Source: JAFLBI01 sp964616465
GTDB taxonomy: Bacteria; Bacteroidota; Bacteroidia; Chitinophagales; Chitinophagaceae
Direction: 5' to 3'
NCBI GenBank assembly: GCA_964616465.1
Contig: CAZTTO010000003.1
Coordinates: 1-64,000, forward strand
Length of the DNA stretch: 64,000 bases
Both the position numbers and the translations under genes were made by a program. The notes under the pieces were generated by a model. It was not told the DNA's origin, made no database searches, and saw only the letters and a list, made by a program, of their open reading frames with translations. This document shows, piece after piece, positions 35,634-44,492 of this stretch; position 1 is the stretch's first letter, and every line of letters starts with the position of its first letter.

Positions 35634-36332
35634 TTATTTGATTAGTTTCTCAATAAGTAGAGAGGTTATAAAAAATGCTGTTAATACCGCAATAGGAGAT
35701 ACATACCACGCTATAGAATCTTTAGTGCCAGCCGATTTTAAGGATTGCTGAACAATATTGATAAACATTAAAAAAATGTACAACATTAGGAATCCAATAA
35801 TAATACCACCACTTTGTAAGACTTCTTGTCCACCGCCAGATAACAAATCTGTTACGTCAACACTTTTTGAAAAAAGGCCAAGTATAAAAATCGTGATGAT
35901 AAGTAAAGAAAGTGGAATGCCACATAGTGCTCCTGTTAGTAATTCGTTCTTAAAAACCGGCTTACCAGAAATAGATTTAATGCCAAAACTTATGGCGGCA
36001 ATTACAAGCATTAATAAAATAATAGCCAAGCCAATTTTTACAAAGGTTCCAAAGCCAATCATTGATCGCATATCTCCTGCTACAACATAGGGTACTAATA
36101 TGTAAAGGATGCCCGTTGAAAGTATAAGGATCAAAGAGTTAAAATAACTTGTTTCGCTTTTTTCTGATAACAGTGCAAAAGTCCCCTAGATAGGTTCAGA
36201 AAAAAAGGTTTTTACAATTCTCGGTAAACTTTCTTTATAAAAGCCTTTAATTTTTTCCTTATCAAATGCAGCGGATGTTGTTGGACTGTTGCCTTGTTGT
36301 GGCTGATTGGGATTAGGTTTGATTGATTCCAT
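35634..36332 (-). pseudogene. Yip1-like membrane protein interrupted by an in-frame TAG
   Basis: Reading from an ATG at 36332 gives 48 codons (MESIKPNPNQPQQGNSP opening, FFSEPI end), then TAG at 36188-36186. The same frame continues without a break: GTFALLSEKSETSYFNS leads into LILILSTGILYILVPYVV, the first of four to five membrane helices, and runs to 35634. A restored protein would be 232 residues. The P-I-stop-G-T junction resembles the PxxGT sequence that often precedes the first helix in Yip1-like proteins, so the stop has probably replaced a single codon (CAG, GAG or AAG would need one base change). The 166-residue remainder would have to start at TTG 36134 inside the first helix. Sequencing error or stop read-through are alternatives. 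Confidence 0.75.
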
Positions 36333-36384
36333 AGTTATTATTTTATGCTAACTTATTCGAATAGCAAACCGGGACGAAGCACGA

Positions 36385-36416
36385 TTTATTATTTGTAGCG
36401 AACTATTTATTATTTG
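36385..36416. promoter_or_regulatory. Paired 11-bp direct repeats before the island's minus-strand operon
   Basis: TTTATTATTTG occurs at 36385-36395 and 36406-36416, starts exactly 21 bp apart (two helix turns). LytTR proteins bind two direct repeats about 21 bp apart. The pair lies about 55-85 bp before the ATG at 36332, upstream of a possible -33 element (TTTG on the minus strand at 36368-36365). A related pair lies before the sensor kinase gene. The repeats are A/T-only except for the last base, which lowers certainty. Confidence 0.45.
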
Positions 36417-36423
36417 CACTTAA

Positions 36424-36834
36424 TTAGAAGCGATCTAGGTGCATAATATGTTTAATAAACGCCTCTCTTTTGCGACTTGACACTTCCAGTATCGTATCAT
36501 CCATCATTATTACAGAACCACCCCTTCCCCTCTTAAACAGTTTAAGCCAAAGGATGTTAATAAGGTAGGATTGATGTATTCGGAAAAACATTGGATGTGT
36601 AAGCTGCTTCTCAATATCACCTAAGGTTTTAGAGATTACCAGCTTTTGCTTATTGAATAGCCAGATATGTGTATAGTTAATTGCACTAGCACAATAAATT
36701 ATATCAGTAGTATTTACCAATACTATTTCTTCTGTTGTTTGTAGCGCAATAATTTGTTTTGATAAAAGCCTGCCTAATTGAATAATTTGTAAATGTTGAT
36801 ATTGGTTACCCATTAACTTATTGGCTTCCATCAT
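36424..36834 (-). CDS. Stand-alone LytTR DNA-binding protein
   Basis: A 136-residue protein made of a LytTR domain (about residues 35-135) with no receiver. Core motifs are TTDIIYCASAINYTHIWL, VISKTLGDIEKQL, FFRIHQSYLINILWL and a C-terminal block GGSVIMMDDTILEVSSRKREAF. That last block is nearly the same as GGSVVLTDGTELEVSSRRKEAF in the response regulator at 38989-39741, so both may bind the same DNA. It is divergent from the kinase gene (149 bp between starts), and 7 bp after its end begin the paired repeats of the next operon. Confidence 0.85.
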   Translation of the reverse strand: MMEANKLMGNQYQHLQIIQLGRLLSKQIIALQTTEEIVLVNTTDIIYCASAINYTHIWLFNKQKLVISKTLGDIEKQLTHPMFFRIHQSYLINILWLKLFKRGRGGSVIMMDDTILEVSSRKREAFIKHIMHLDRF

Positions 36835-36926
36835 ATAGAGAAAAATAAAATTTCCTTCAAGCGCTGAAGGAGTATAAACAATATTTCAGCTAACTTAGAG
36901 GAAACACCCCAACATGAATTGTGCTG

Positions 36927-36958
36927 TTTATTATTTGCTAGTTATCATTGATTAAATG
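36927..36958. promoter_or_regulatory. Second pair of 21-bp-spaced repeats, before the sensor kinase
   Basis: TTTATTATTTG at 36927-36937 is followed, starting 21 bp later, by TTGATTAAATG (36948-36958), which matches 8 of 11 positions. Same spacing as the pair at 36385-36416. It ends 25 bp before the kinase ATG. An alternative reading is a promoter: TATTATTTG is a -7 box with one extra spacer base. Confidence 0.4.
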
Positions 36959-36983
36959 AATTAATTCATAGCAAAAGATCTAT

Positions 36984-38987
36984 ATGAAAAAGTATTTGTT
37001 TATTATATTATGTACTTTTACTAGTTATACTTACTCTCAACAGTCATCAATTGACTCGCTTCAGAAAGAGTTAGTTAAATATTCAAAGCCAGACTCTAAT
37101 AGAGTTAATCAATTTATTCGGCTAGCGAGTGCTAATTTTTATTTTTCCCCAGATAAAGCCAGAATATATATAGATTCAGCATATAATTTATCGCAAAAAA
37201 TAAATTTTTTGAAAGGACTCGCCTATTCCATTAAGTTGAAAGGAGTTCTTGCCCAACAAACTCAAGATCTAAAATCTGCCTTAGATTACTACTATAAAGG
37301 AGTTACAATTGCTGAAAAAATTAAAGACACATTGGCCATTGCAAGTATGATTGGCAACATTGGCAGTATTCAAATGACATTGGGATTATATGATTCGGCT
37401 AAGGCAAAATTTGACAAACGAATTGAATTATTAAATCAGGTTTCAGATAAGCGATTTGTTTCCTACGAACTAGCTGTTGCATACATTGCAACCTCGGAAT
37501 TATACATCAATACGAGAGAATATAAAAAAGCCCTGCCATATGCCGAAAAAGGGCTCATATATGCTGAATTATCAAAAATCATACCTGTCATTGGGGTGGG
37601 ATATCAAACGCTTGCTAATATTAATCAAAGTTTGAATAATCAGGAGGCAGCTATTTTATACTACAATAAAGCTATGACACTTTTTGAACAGAACAATCTT
37701 TTAACCAACCTACCTCCGGTCCTCATAGGATTATCTCAAGCGTATTATAGTAATCAAGATAGTATTATGGCTATGGAAACTATTGAAAAAAGTATAGATG
37801 TTTCAAAAAAAATAAACAATAAGAATTTTTTATACAATTCTTATATAATGAAAGAAGTGCTTTTAATTCAATCAAACAGATTGCTCGAAGCATTAAATCT
37901 AAATGCACTAATATTTAGAATAAAAGATAGTGTATTAAATGAAAGAAATATTGCAGAAGCCGCCAGAAAAGAGGCTCAATATGCTGCTGATAAAAAAGAG
38001 TTACTACTAAGGTTAAATTTTGAAAAAGAAACTGCACTAAAGCAGCTTGAACTCATTAATGCCCAAAAAACTACTCGACTAAGTCAGACTCTACTTGATC
38101 TTGAACGGAGTGATAAAGAAAAAATTAGATTCAAGGCGAAACAAGATTCCTCTTTGCTTAATCTCAAGATAGAAAAAGAAAAATCAGCAAAGCTATTAGC
38201 AACGAACACATCGCAAAAAATTAGCTTAAAGCTTCAACGGGAAAAACTGGTTAAAAACTTTGTTATTGTTGGCTCAATAATAGGCTTGGTAGCTTTAATA
38301 ACTATATTTTATCTCTACAAACGGCGTAGAGATGCAATACAAATCCAAAAAGATTTATTAAACAAAGCAAAAATTACGGAAACAGAAATGAAGCTTCTCC
38401 GTTTGCAGCTTAATCCCCATTTTTTATTTAATTCACTCAATTCAATAGCTGATTATATCCAGAAAAATAATACAGAAAAAGCAGATTATTACCTTGCCAA
38501 GTTTGCGAAATTAATGCGCAGCACATTAGAAAGTTCAGAAGTTAAAGAAATTACACTGAAGGAAGAACTTAATATGGCTGAGTTATACATTCAATTGGAA
38601 TCTATGAGATTGGTAAATAAGGTTTCTTTTGAACTAAATGTATCAGAAGAAATTAATGCAGAGGAAGTAATCGTTCCTCCTTTAATTCTACAACCTTTTA
38701 TAGAGAATAGTATATGGCATGGACTATCTAAGAAAGAAGGTGATGGCCTCATTTCAATAGAGGTAAAGAAAGAGGATAATATGCTCACCATTTATGTAGA
38801 GGACAACGGTGTTGGCAGAAAAGTAGAAGGAAATAAAATCTCCGACCGTAAATCATTTGGATTAGGACTCACAAAAGAGCGAATTGAATTATTGAATAAA
38901 ATATATAATACAAACGCGCGTCTTGAAATCCTTGATTTGGAAGAAGGAACAAGGGTTGTTTTATACTTACCACTAGTAAGAGCATAA
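36984..38987 (+). CDS. TPR sensor histidine kinase (LytS/YehU class)
   Basis: A 667-residue kinase with signal peptide (FIILCTFTSYTYSQ). Residues ~20-330 form TPR repeats (for example SALDYYYKGVTIAEKIKD, KALPYAEKGLIYAEL) located outside the cytoplasm, then a coiled coil (~320-420), one membrane helix (FVIVGSIIGLVALITIFYLY, about 424-443) and a HisKA_7 domain with the phosphorylated histidine in LQLNPHFLFNSLNSIADY near residue 478. The HATPase domain ends with NGVGRK and SFGLGLTKERIELL. It begins the plus-strand operon with the response regulator 1 bp downstream. The signal detected by the TPR part is unknown. Confidence 0.9.
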   Translation: MKKYLFIILCTFTSYTYSQQSSIDSLQKELVKYSKPDSNRVNQFIRLASANFYFSPDKARIYIDSAYNLSQKINFLKGLAYSIKLKGVLAQQTQDLKSALDYYYKGVTIAEKIKDTLAIASMIGNIGSIQMTLGLYDSAKAKFDKRIELLNQVSDKRFVSYELAVAYIATSELYINTREYKKALPYAEKGLIYAELSKIIPVIGVGYQTLANINQSLNNQEAAILYYNKAMTLFEQNNLLTNLPPVLIGLSQAYYSNQDSIMAMETIEKSIDVSKKINNKNFLYNSYIMKEVLLIQSNRLLEALNLNALIFRIKDSVLNERNIAEAARKEAQYAADKKELLLRLNFEKETALKQLELINAQKTTRLSQTLLDLERSDKEKIRFKAKQDSSLLNLKIEKEKSAKLLATNTSQKISLKLQREKLVKNFVIVGSIIGLVALITIFYLYKRRRDAIQIQKDLLNKAKITETEMKLLRLQLNPHFLFNSLNSIADYIQKNNTEKADYYLAKFAKLMRSTLESSEVKEITLKEELNMAELYIQLESMRLVNKVSFELNVSEEINAEEVIVPPLILQPFIENSIWHGLSKKEGDGLISIEVKKEDNMLTIYVEDNGVGRKVEGNKISDRKSFGLGLTKERIELLNKIYNTNARLEILDLEEGTRVVLYLPLVRA

Positions 38988-38988
38988 T

Positions 38989-39741
38989 ATGATTAAAGCC
39001 ATCATTGTCGACGATGAACAACACTGTATAGATCGATTGAGGGTCTTATTAGAAAATAATTTTAGTACAACCATTCAGTTGATTGGAGAGGCAAGTTCTG
39101 TTACAATTGCTCAAGAACTCATTATTAAACAAGCTCCCGACTTAATTTTTTTAGATGTGCAGATTCATGATAAAACAGGATTTGATTTATTAAATAGTTA
39201 TTCATCAATTCCCTTCTTTGTAATCTTCACAACTGCATATGAGCAATATGCTCTCAAGGCATTTAAGTTCAGTGCAATTGACTATTTGCTGAAACCCATA
39301 GATGTTGATGAATTAAGTTCGGCAGTACATAAAGTCGTTTCAACTGTTCATCAGTCTGACTATAAATCAAAATTCGATTTGCTGTATGCCAATTTTCGTC
39401 AATTAGGCTTACAAGAAAAAAAAGTTGCAGTTCCAACAATTTCTGGTATTGAATTTATTATGGTTTCTTCAATTATTAGGTGTGAAAGTAATGTAAACTA
39501 TACTACCCTATATTTAACAGGGAATGCTAAATTAGTAGTAGCTAAAACATTAAAAGAGTTTGAAGAGTTACTAACCGAATATAATTTTTTCAGAGTACAT
39601 AATTCTCATCTCATAAATCTTTCTTTTATAAAGACGTATAACAAGGGTAAAGGGGGTTCAGTTGTATTAACAGACGGTACTGAACTAGAAGTTTCTTCAA
39701 GAAGAAAGGAGGCATTCTTGAACCGTACAAAGAGTATCTAA
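38989..39741 (+). CDS. LytTR response regulator
   Basis: A 250-residue regulator of the LytR/AlgR class. The receiver (1-~120) has the acidic pair D8/D9, phosphoacceptor D56 in LIFLDVQ, T81/T82 and K102 in YLLKPID. The LytTR domain covers ~145-250 (IRCESNVNYTTLYL, KTLKEFEELL, FFRVHNSHLINLSFI, GGSVVLTDGTELEVSSRRKEAF). It starts one base after the kinase stop, so the pair is cotranscribed. Likely targets are the repeats at 36385-36416 and 36927-36958, hence the lipoprotein operon of the island; this is inferred. Confidence 0.92.
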   Translation: MIKAIIVDDEQHCIDRLRVLLENNFSTTIQLIGEASSVTIAQELIIKQAPDLIFLDVQIHDKTGFDLLNSYSSIPFFVIFTTAYEQYALKAFKFSAIDYLLKPIDVDELSSAVHKVVSTVHQSDYKSKFDLLYANFRQLGLQEKKVAVPTISGIEFIMVSSIIRCESNVNYTTLYLTGNAKLVVAKTLKEFEELLTEYNFFRVHNSHLINLSFIKTYNKGKGGSVVLTDGTELEVSSRRKEAFLNRTKSI

Positions 39742-39860
39742 AAGCTTTTGTGTTTAGCAGTTGGTCTTTGGTAGAATCAGTCTTTGGTCCTTGGTCTTTA
39801 GCAGAGCATATTTTAGTATTAACCGAAGAACAACCAAAGACTAAGGACTAAAGCAAATCT

Positions 39861-40424
39861 GTCTTTAGCTGTTGGTCTTTAGTCTTTAGCAGAGCATATT
39901 TTAGTATTACCGAAGAACAAACAAAGACTAGAAAAAAACCTAGCCAAATGGTTCTTGAGAACACGAACCAAGGCATGGGGACCAAAGACCAAAGACTAAG
40001 GACCAAAGACTAAAACAAATCTGTCTTTGGCTATTGGTCTTTAGTCCTTAGGTAAAGCCAGTATTTGGATTGATTCGTTAAATATCAACATAGGCATGAT
40101 TAGCTGCGCTAGCATCGCTCAACCCTTGCTATAAAACAAGCCATATAAAAATTCCATGTCATTAGGTGGTTCAATTCTCTGATCCCGAAGGGATCAAACA
40201 TCTATTGCTGGTTTAGGATCAAATGAAATCCCTTCCTAAAGGGATCGCACATAAATTATTCAATGACTATTAGCAAACTCAATACGGAAATAGGTAAAAT
40301 CTCGCAATCCTGTTTCGGCATTGTGTTATGTTCGACCCTTTCAGGGTCGGAGGTAATACTTGGTCGATTTTCTATAAATGTGTGACCCCGACGGGGTCTT
40401 TTCTATTGAAAAACCAGTGCCGGC
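39861..40424. repeat. 564-bp island-flanking direct repeat, right copy
   Basis: Direct copy of 29570-30133, offset 10,291 bp, differing at 40312 and two other positions. The stretch 39742-39860 before it adds another fragment of the gtctttag repeat. Recombination between the copies would remove everything from the 132-residue lipoprotein gene to the response regulator. Confidence 0.9.
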
Positions 40425-40678
40425 ATTTCGTCCCGACATTTATCGTCGGGAATCTGTCCTTTATGAACGTGGTAACCGAGATGCCTTCAATGCTGTTTTG
40501 AATGAAAAGGAATTCGTGAAATTGCGTTCCCACGACGGGGGATCACCGACGATAATTGTCGGGATGACGACCAAAAAAGGGTGGTCCCTGAGCTTGTCGA
40601 AGGGCGTTCCCACAACGGGGGATCACCGACGATAAATGTCGGGATGACGCATAAAAAAACCCTCCCTCTGCAACCCAC
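40425..40678. repeat. Cluster of small palindromes
   Basis: Contains three versions of the ccgacatttatcgtcgg hairpin (about 40433, 40546, 40628), the widespread REP-like ccctgagcttgtcgaaggg at 40586-40604, and the repeated word cgttcccac(g/a)acgggggatcaccgacgataa. An 85-codon plus-strand frame runs through the cluster but follows the repeats and is not a credible gene. Confidence 0.7.
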
Positions 40679-41473
40679 TCACCACCTAATCACCTCATCT
40701 TCCTTGCGGCGGAATAAGGGGCGGGGACGATAACGATTGGCGCGGTAATGCTCATAACATTTTTGTGTATAATACGCCAACTCGAGATCGTTGAGGGCAA
40801 CGAGTAATTCATACTCAGGTCTGTACCTGTTCATGAAAGTGTCTAAATCGGGGGAAACGAGTTGTGTGACTTTTCGAACGAAGACTTTGTTGAAACGATG
40901 ACTCACATATTTATCCTGTTCCTGCATAATCAACCGCTTCTGTAAATTCTCCATATTCCGCATCTTACGAACCCGAAACATGTTAATTAATTCGGTGAGG
41001 TCTAATCCCGTAGTGAGTCCACCCGGATTGTAATTGTTATTGGTAGAAAATCGGACCGTAGGTTTTTTGTAATCGAAGTACTTGGCATAATCGCGCCTGT
41101 TCTGCAATGAGTCTAAACGATAGTTGTTGTTGCGCACTTGCACATCGGGTAGTACGCTTGCTTGTAACATGATGCTGATATCGAACTGATGCGGCACTGT
41201 CATCGTATCCACCGCATATTTCATTGTGTTTTTGCCTATCAATGAAAACCAAATGGAATCTTGCTTGCGAACAGTTAAAATATACTTACCCGATGAGTCT
41301 GTGAGTGTTCCTCTGCCCGATGTACTTAAAACCGCCACCGCCTCAATGGGTCGTCTTCCGCTGATATCGTACACAGTTCCGCTTACTGTGATGTACTGCG
41401 CATGCAATTCCCCTGAATTACAGAAAGCCATGAAGCCCAATAACCATATAGCAATCCTCAGCGGAAATTTCAT
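40679..41473 (-). CDS. Exported protein with carboxypeptidase-regulatory-like (CarbopepD_reg_2) domain
   Basis: About 264 residues from the ATG at 41473; a longer frame starts at 41527, but this start gives a proper signal peptide (FPLRIAIWLLGFMAFCNSGELHAQ). Residues ~27-110 form a beta-sandwich domain of the kind found before TonB-dependent receptors: VSGTVYDISGRRPIEAVAVL, GRGTLTDSSGKYILTV. The rest is basic, with many tyrosines and arginines and no recognised domain. No receptor barrel follows, so it is a stand-alone periplasmic or surface protein. Function unknown. Confidence 0.75.
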   Translation of the reverse strand: MKFPLRIAIWLLGFMAFCNSGELHAQYITVSGTVYDISGRRPIEAVAVLSTSGRGTLTDSSGKYILTVRKQDSIWFSLIGKNTMKYAVDTMTVPHQFDISIMLQASVLPDVQVRNNNYRLDSLQNRRDYAKYFDYKKPTVRFSTNNNYNPGGLTTGLDLTELINMFRVRKMRNMENLQKRLIMQEQDKYVSHRFNKVFVRKVTQLVSPDLDTFMNRYRPEYELLVALNDLELAYYTQKCYEHYRANRYRPRPLFRRKEDEVIRW

Positions 41474-41559
41474 GAACTGTAATATTACAGCAGTATCTGT
41501 TCTCGTGTGAAATAATTGTGGAAGCAAGTCGATTTTAACAGATTCTAACCGTATTTGTT

Positions 41560-42846
41560 TTATAACTCCTTTTTGACAAACAGGCTAATGCTATCTCCTG
41601 GAAACCTGAGTTGTAACCAGTTTCTCAGTTGATTGCCTTGAAGCACTGCTTCGTTTTGTACCAATAATATTGTCTGAATATTTCTTTGCGAAGTTGAATC
41701 AAATTTCTTTGGACCTATCAACACCTGCTCAACGGATGGAAACAACACTTTAGCCTCGGTGTTTAAATCGTTGATGTTTGCTTTGGTTTGTATGCTATCC
41801 ATTTTCATCAACAACATATTAAACTGCTTCTGATCTACAAAAGCCTTCGCTTCATCTTCTCTTAATTGTGATAGTTGTTCTTGCAAAAAAGCAAACCCTT
41901 GCTGTATCTCTAACTGTGCGTTGCCCAAACCAAAGAACTGAAGCTTGGCTTTGGTGGCTATGAGTGTGCTATCATCAATTCCCCTTCCTCCATAGGTCAA
42001 GATTATTTTTTTCTCTGCTGGACGAATATCGCGCTTAAGTAAATAGTTGTTTTCAAACCGCCCTGCTACATCTATAAACTGATTGACCCTTTTTACAAAA
42101 CGATCTTCGTCAATTAATTTATACCCGAAGTAAATACTCGGAATTAATGTAAGCAGGGTAATGAAAATGATGGTGCCATGTACTCTTTTTTTCACGCGTT
42201 GGTCCAACTCTTCTTTCACAGGAAAACGCAACACGCGCACAATAAGAAAGGCAGCAACTGCTATGAAAACGCAGTTAATAGTGAACAAATAAATCGCTCC
42301 AAAGAAAAACTTCCACTGCCATGTTGCAATACCATATCCTGCAGTACACAATGGGGGCATTAATGCTGTTGCAATTGCTACGCCAATAATGACATTGCCT
42401 TTTAACTTACTCGATTGCGCCAGCACACCTGCTAGTCCACCAAAGAACGCAATGAGTACATCATAAATATTCGGCGTTGTTCTAGCTAATATTTCTGAGT
42501 GCGCATCGTGTATGGGTGATAGAAAAAAGTAAACCGTTGAGGTAATGAGAGAAACAGCAACTGCAAATAAAAAATTTCTGCCTGCTAAGTAAAAGAGTTT
42601 TAAATCTTCTACCGCCAAACTAAATCCAACACCAATAATAGGACCCATTAATGGTGAAATTAACATGGCGCCAATAATGACTGCTGTTGAGTTTACGTTC
42701 AATCCAAGCGATGCTATGAAGATCGCAAAGATGAGGATCCACAAATTGGTTCCTTTGAACACAACCGATTGTTCAATGTTTTCGGTCACTGTTCTTACAT
42801 CTTCTTTCTCTTTAAGCAAACGAAAATTATTCAGGATATTTTCCAT
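41560..42846 (-). CDS. DUF389 (TIGR00341-type) membrane protein
   Basis: A 428-residue membrane protein. The core (about 30-235) has the family signature ASLGLNVNSTAVIIGAMLISPLMGPIIGVG-like sequence across the first helices, GLAGVLAQSSKLKGNVIIGVAIATALMPPLCTAGYG in the middle, and six predicted helices. The C-terminal ~190 residues form a soluble, partly coiled-coil region (FAFLQEQLSQLREDEAKAF). Function of the family is unknown. Neighbours are not obviously related. Confidence 0.88.
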   Translation of the reverse strand: MENILNNFRLLKEKEDVRTVTENIEQSVVFKGTNLWILIFAIFIASLGLNVNSTAVIIGAMLISPLMGPIIGVGFSLAVEDLKLFYLAGRNFLFAVAVSLITSTVYFFLSPIHDAHSEILARTTPNIYDVLIAFFGGLAGVLAQSSKLKGNVIIGVAIATALMPPLCTAGYGIATWQWKFFFGAIYLFTINCVFIAVAAFLIVRVLRFPVKEELDQRVKKRVHGTIIFITLLTLIPSIYFGYKLIDEDRFVKRVNQFIDVAGRFENNYLLKRDIRPAEKKIILTYGGRGIDDSTLIATKAKLQFFGLGNAQLEIQQGFAFLQEQLSQLREDEAKAFVDQKQFNMLLMKMDSIQTKANINDLNTEAKVLFPSVEQVLIGPKKFDSTSQRNIQTILLVQNEAVLQGNQLRNWLQLRFPGDSISLFVKKEL

Positions 42847-42888
42847 AACCCTCCAGCTTTACAAAATCCATGCCTTTATGTTGTCCTC

Positions 42889-43620
42889 TTAAAATTTGTT
42901 CTCAATAATATAGGGCAACATCTTTCGCCAGGTTGGCCAGTCGTGCTTAATGTCATGCCCCCACACATCTAAATCGTACCAAATGCCTTTGTTGTACAAT
43001 ACACCTGCAAATCGTTTAGACGCTTCTGGGTCTTCATAATCGCCGCTGCCGGTGTAAATATGAATATGGTGACTCGACCTTATTCGATCTAAATACCATG
43101 GATCATTTAATTCTGGCATATAATGTTCGGGGCTGTTGAAATACACTTGATCGTCCCAGTACCCTTTGGTGTATTCTGCTAAATTGTAAACACCACTCAT
43201 GCTGATACAGCCGTTGATAATATCGGGTCTTTTCAAAAATAAATTCATAGCATGCAGTGCTCCAAATGATGCACCGCAGGTATAAATCATAATATCGTTG
43301 CCGCTGGTATTACGAATGAAGGGCACCACTTCTTGAAATACATATTCATTGAATTGGTTATGCCGAATGGCTTTATGTGGAGGATGCATTTCGTTGTTCA
43401 ACCAGCTTTCCTTATTCATGCTATCAATAGAATACACTTTCATTTTTCCATTCTCAATAAATGGAGCCAAGGCATCAATCAGTTGAAACCTTTCATATTC
43501 TAAATAATCGGCTGCGGCGGTTGGAATCAGCAACAATGCAAACCCATAATGACCATACGTTACAATGGGCATTTCTTTACTGAGTGCTGGACTATACCAA
43601 GATGTAATACTACGATGCAT
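42889..43620 (-). CDS. Alpha/beta-hydrolase esterase
   Basis: About 243 residues from the ATG at 43620; an upstream in-frame ATG at 43674 would add 18 residues of non-conserved sequence. It is an esterase D/mycolyltransferase-like alpha/beta-hydrolase without signal peptide: GHYGFALLLIPTAA at the start, nucleophile serine in YTCGASFGALHAMN, aspartate in GSGDYEDPEAS and histidine in GHDIKHDWPTWRKMLPY near the end. Family members hydrolyse small esters. It ends 43 bp before the DUF389 gene start. Confidence 0.82.
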   Translation of the reverse strand: MHRSITSWYSPALSKEMPIVTYGHYGFALLLIPTAAADYLEYERFQLIDALAPFIENGKMKVYSIDSMNKESWLNNEMHPPHKAIRHNQFNEYVFQEVVPFIRNTSGNDIMIYTCGASFGALHAMNLFLKRPDIINGCISMSGVYNLAEYTKGYWDDQVYFNSPEHYMPELNDPWYLDRIRSSHHIHIYTGSGDYEDPEASKRFAGVLYNKGIWYDLDVWGHDIKHDWPTWRKMLPYIIENKF

Positions 43621-43680
43621 AAAAACTGTTTGAGGTTGAATGAATAGTGGCAGACATATATATGTGCTGCACAACTTAAT

Positions 43681-44421
43681 TTATAATTGAACTTTCTTTT
43701 TGATTTCTGTCCACACATCTCTGTAACACTGTGCGGCATAACTGCTATTCGCAAATTCAAACAGCGGTTGTTGGTTAGTGCCCATCTTTTCTATATCACT
43801 TAAATAAGGCACATAGTTTTTACAGAAAAAGCGATCCTTATAAAACGACTGCATGGTTTCGTGGTGTAAGTTTTTACGATGATCTACCATGCTAAAAAAA
43901 CAAAGCACTTTCTCAATATCTAAATCGTGATCCTCCATAAACTGCATGACCGTTTCGAAAGAGCGAATAGAAAGTGTTGTTGGAATTTGTGGCATCAAAA
44001 TTTTATCGGCTGCCAGAAATACGTTTTCGTGTAAGAGGGACAATCCGGGTGGACAGTCCAAGATCACTAATTCAAATTCATGCAAACCAGCAAGAATAGA
44101 TTTAATACGTTTTTTACTTTGCTTCGCTTCATCCAATATCAAATCGGCGTGACGCGCAGAGAGATCAGAAGGAATTACCGATATTTTTTCAAACACCGTT
44201 TCTTGAATGAGCGAGCTAATGGGGGTTTGGCCTTCTAGCAATTTTTTGGAATCATTCTTTCCCGCTGGCTGTGCAGCATAATAAAAGCCCGATGAGCCTT
44301 GAGGATCTAAATCCCACAGCAAAGTTTTGAATCCATCTACTGCGGCCAAGTATGCCAGATTCACCGAAGAGGCGGTTTTTCCAACTCCTCCCTTGAGGTT
44401 GTACAAAGCAAGTGTGGTCAT
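43681..44421 (-). CDS. ParA/MinD-family ATPase
   Basis: About 246 residues from the ATG at 44421, which places the deviant Walker A motif KGGVGKT at residues 10-16; a frame extension to 44466 adds a non-conserved leader. LLWDLDPQGSSGFYYA is Walker A', VILDCPPGLSLLHEN is Walker B. It is an orphan ParA without a ParB gene nearby, followed by the esterase. It may position a protein complex or be a chromosomal ParA paralogue. Divergent from the HNH gene (72 bp). Confidence 0.87.
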   Translation of the reverse strand: MTTLALYNLKGGVGKTASSVNLAYLAAVDGFKTLLWDLDPQGSSGFYYAAQPAGKNDSKKLLEGQTPISSLIQETVFEKISVIPSDLSARHADLILDEAKQSKKRIKSILAGLHEFELVILDCPPGLSLLHENVFLAADKILMPQIPTTLSIRSFETVMQFMEDHDLDIEKVLCFFSMVDHRKNLHHETMQSFYKDRFFCKNYVPYLSDIEKMGTNQQPLFEFANSSYAAQCYRDVWTEIKKKVQL

Positions 44422-44492
44422 ATACGATAAATATATAAAAATTTTGTAGCTTTCAGCATCAATCATCCCCCCTTCAGTTTAAAACCTCATCT

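Noticed and set aside
36854..36870. Short hairpin ccttca-agcgc-tgaagg between the LytTR and kinase genes as an operator
   Set aside because: A single 6-bp stem just before the LytTR start; too small to separate from chance.
29570..40424. Insertion sequence or composite transposon
   Set aside because: The flanking 564-bp repeats contain no transposase gene, no terminal inverted repeats and no visible target-site duplication; described as direct repeats only.
40378..40635. 85-codon plus-strand frame
   Set aside because: It runs through palindromic repeats (ccgacatttatcgtcgg, cctgagcttgtcgaagg); the translated words repeat with the DNA and no start signal or domain is visible.
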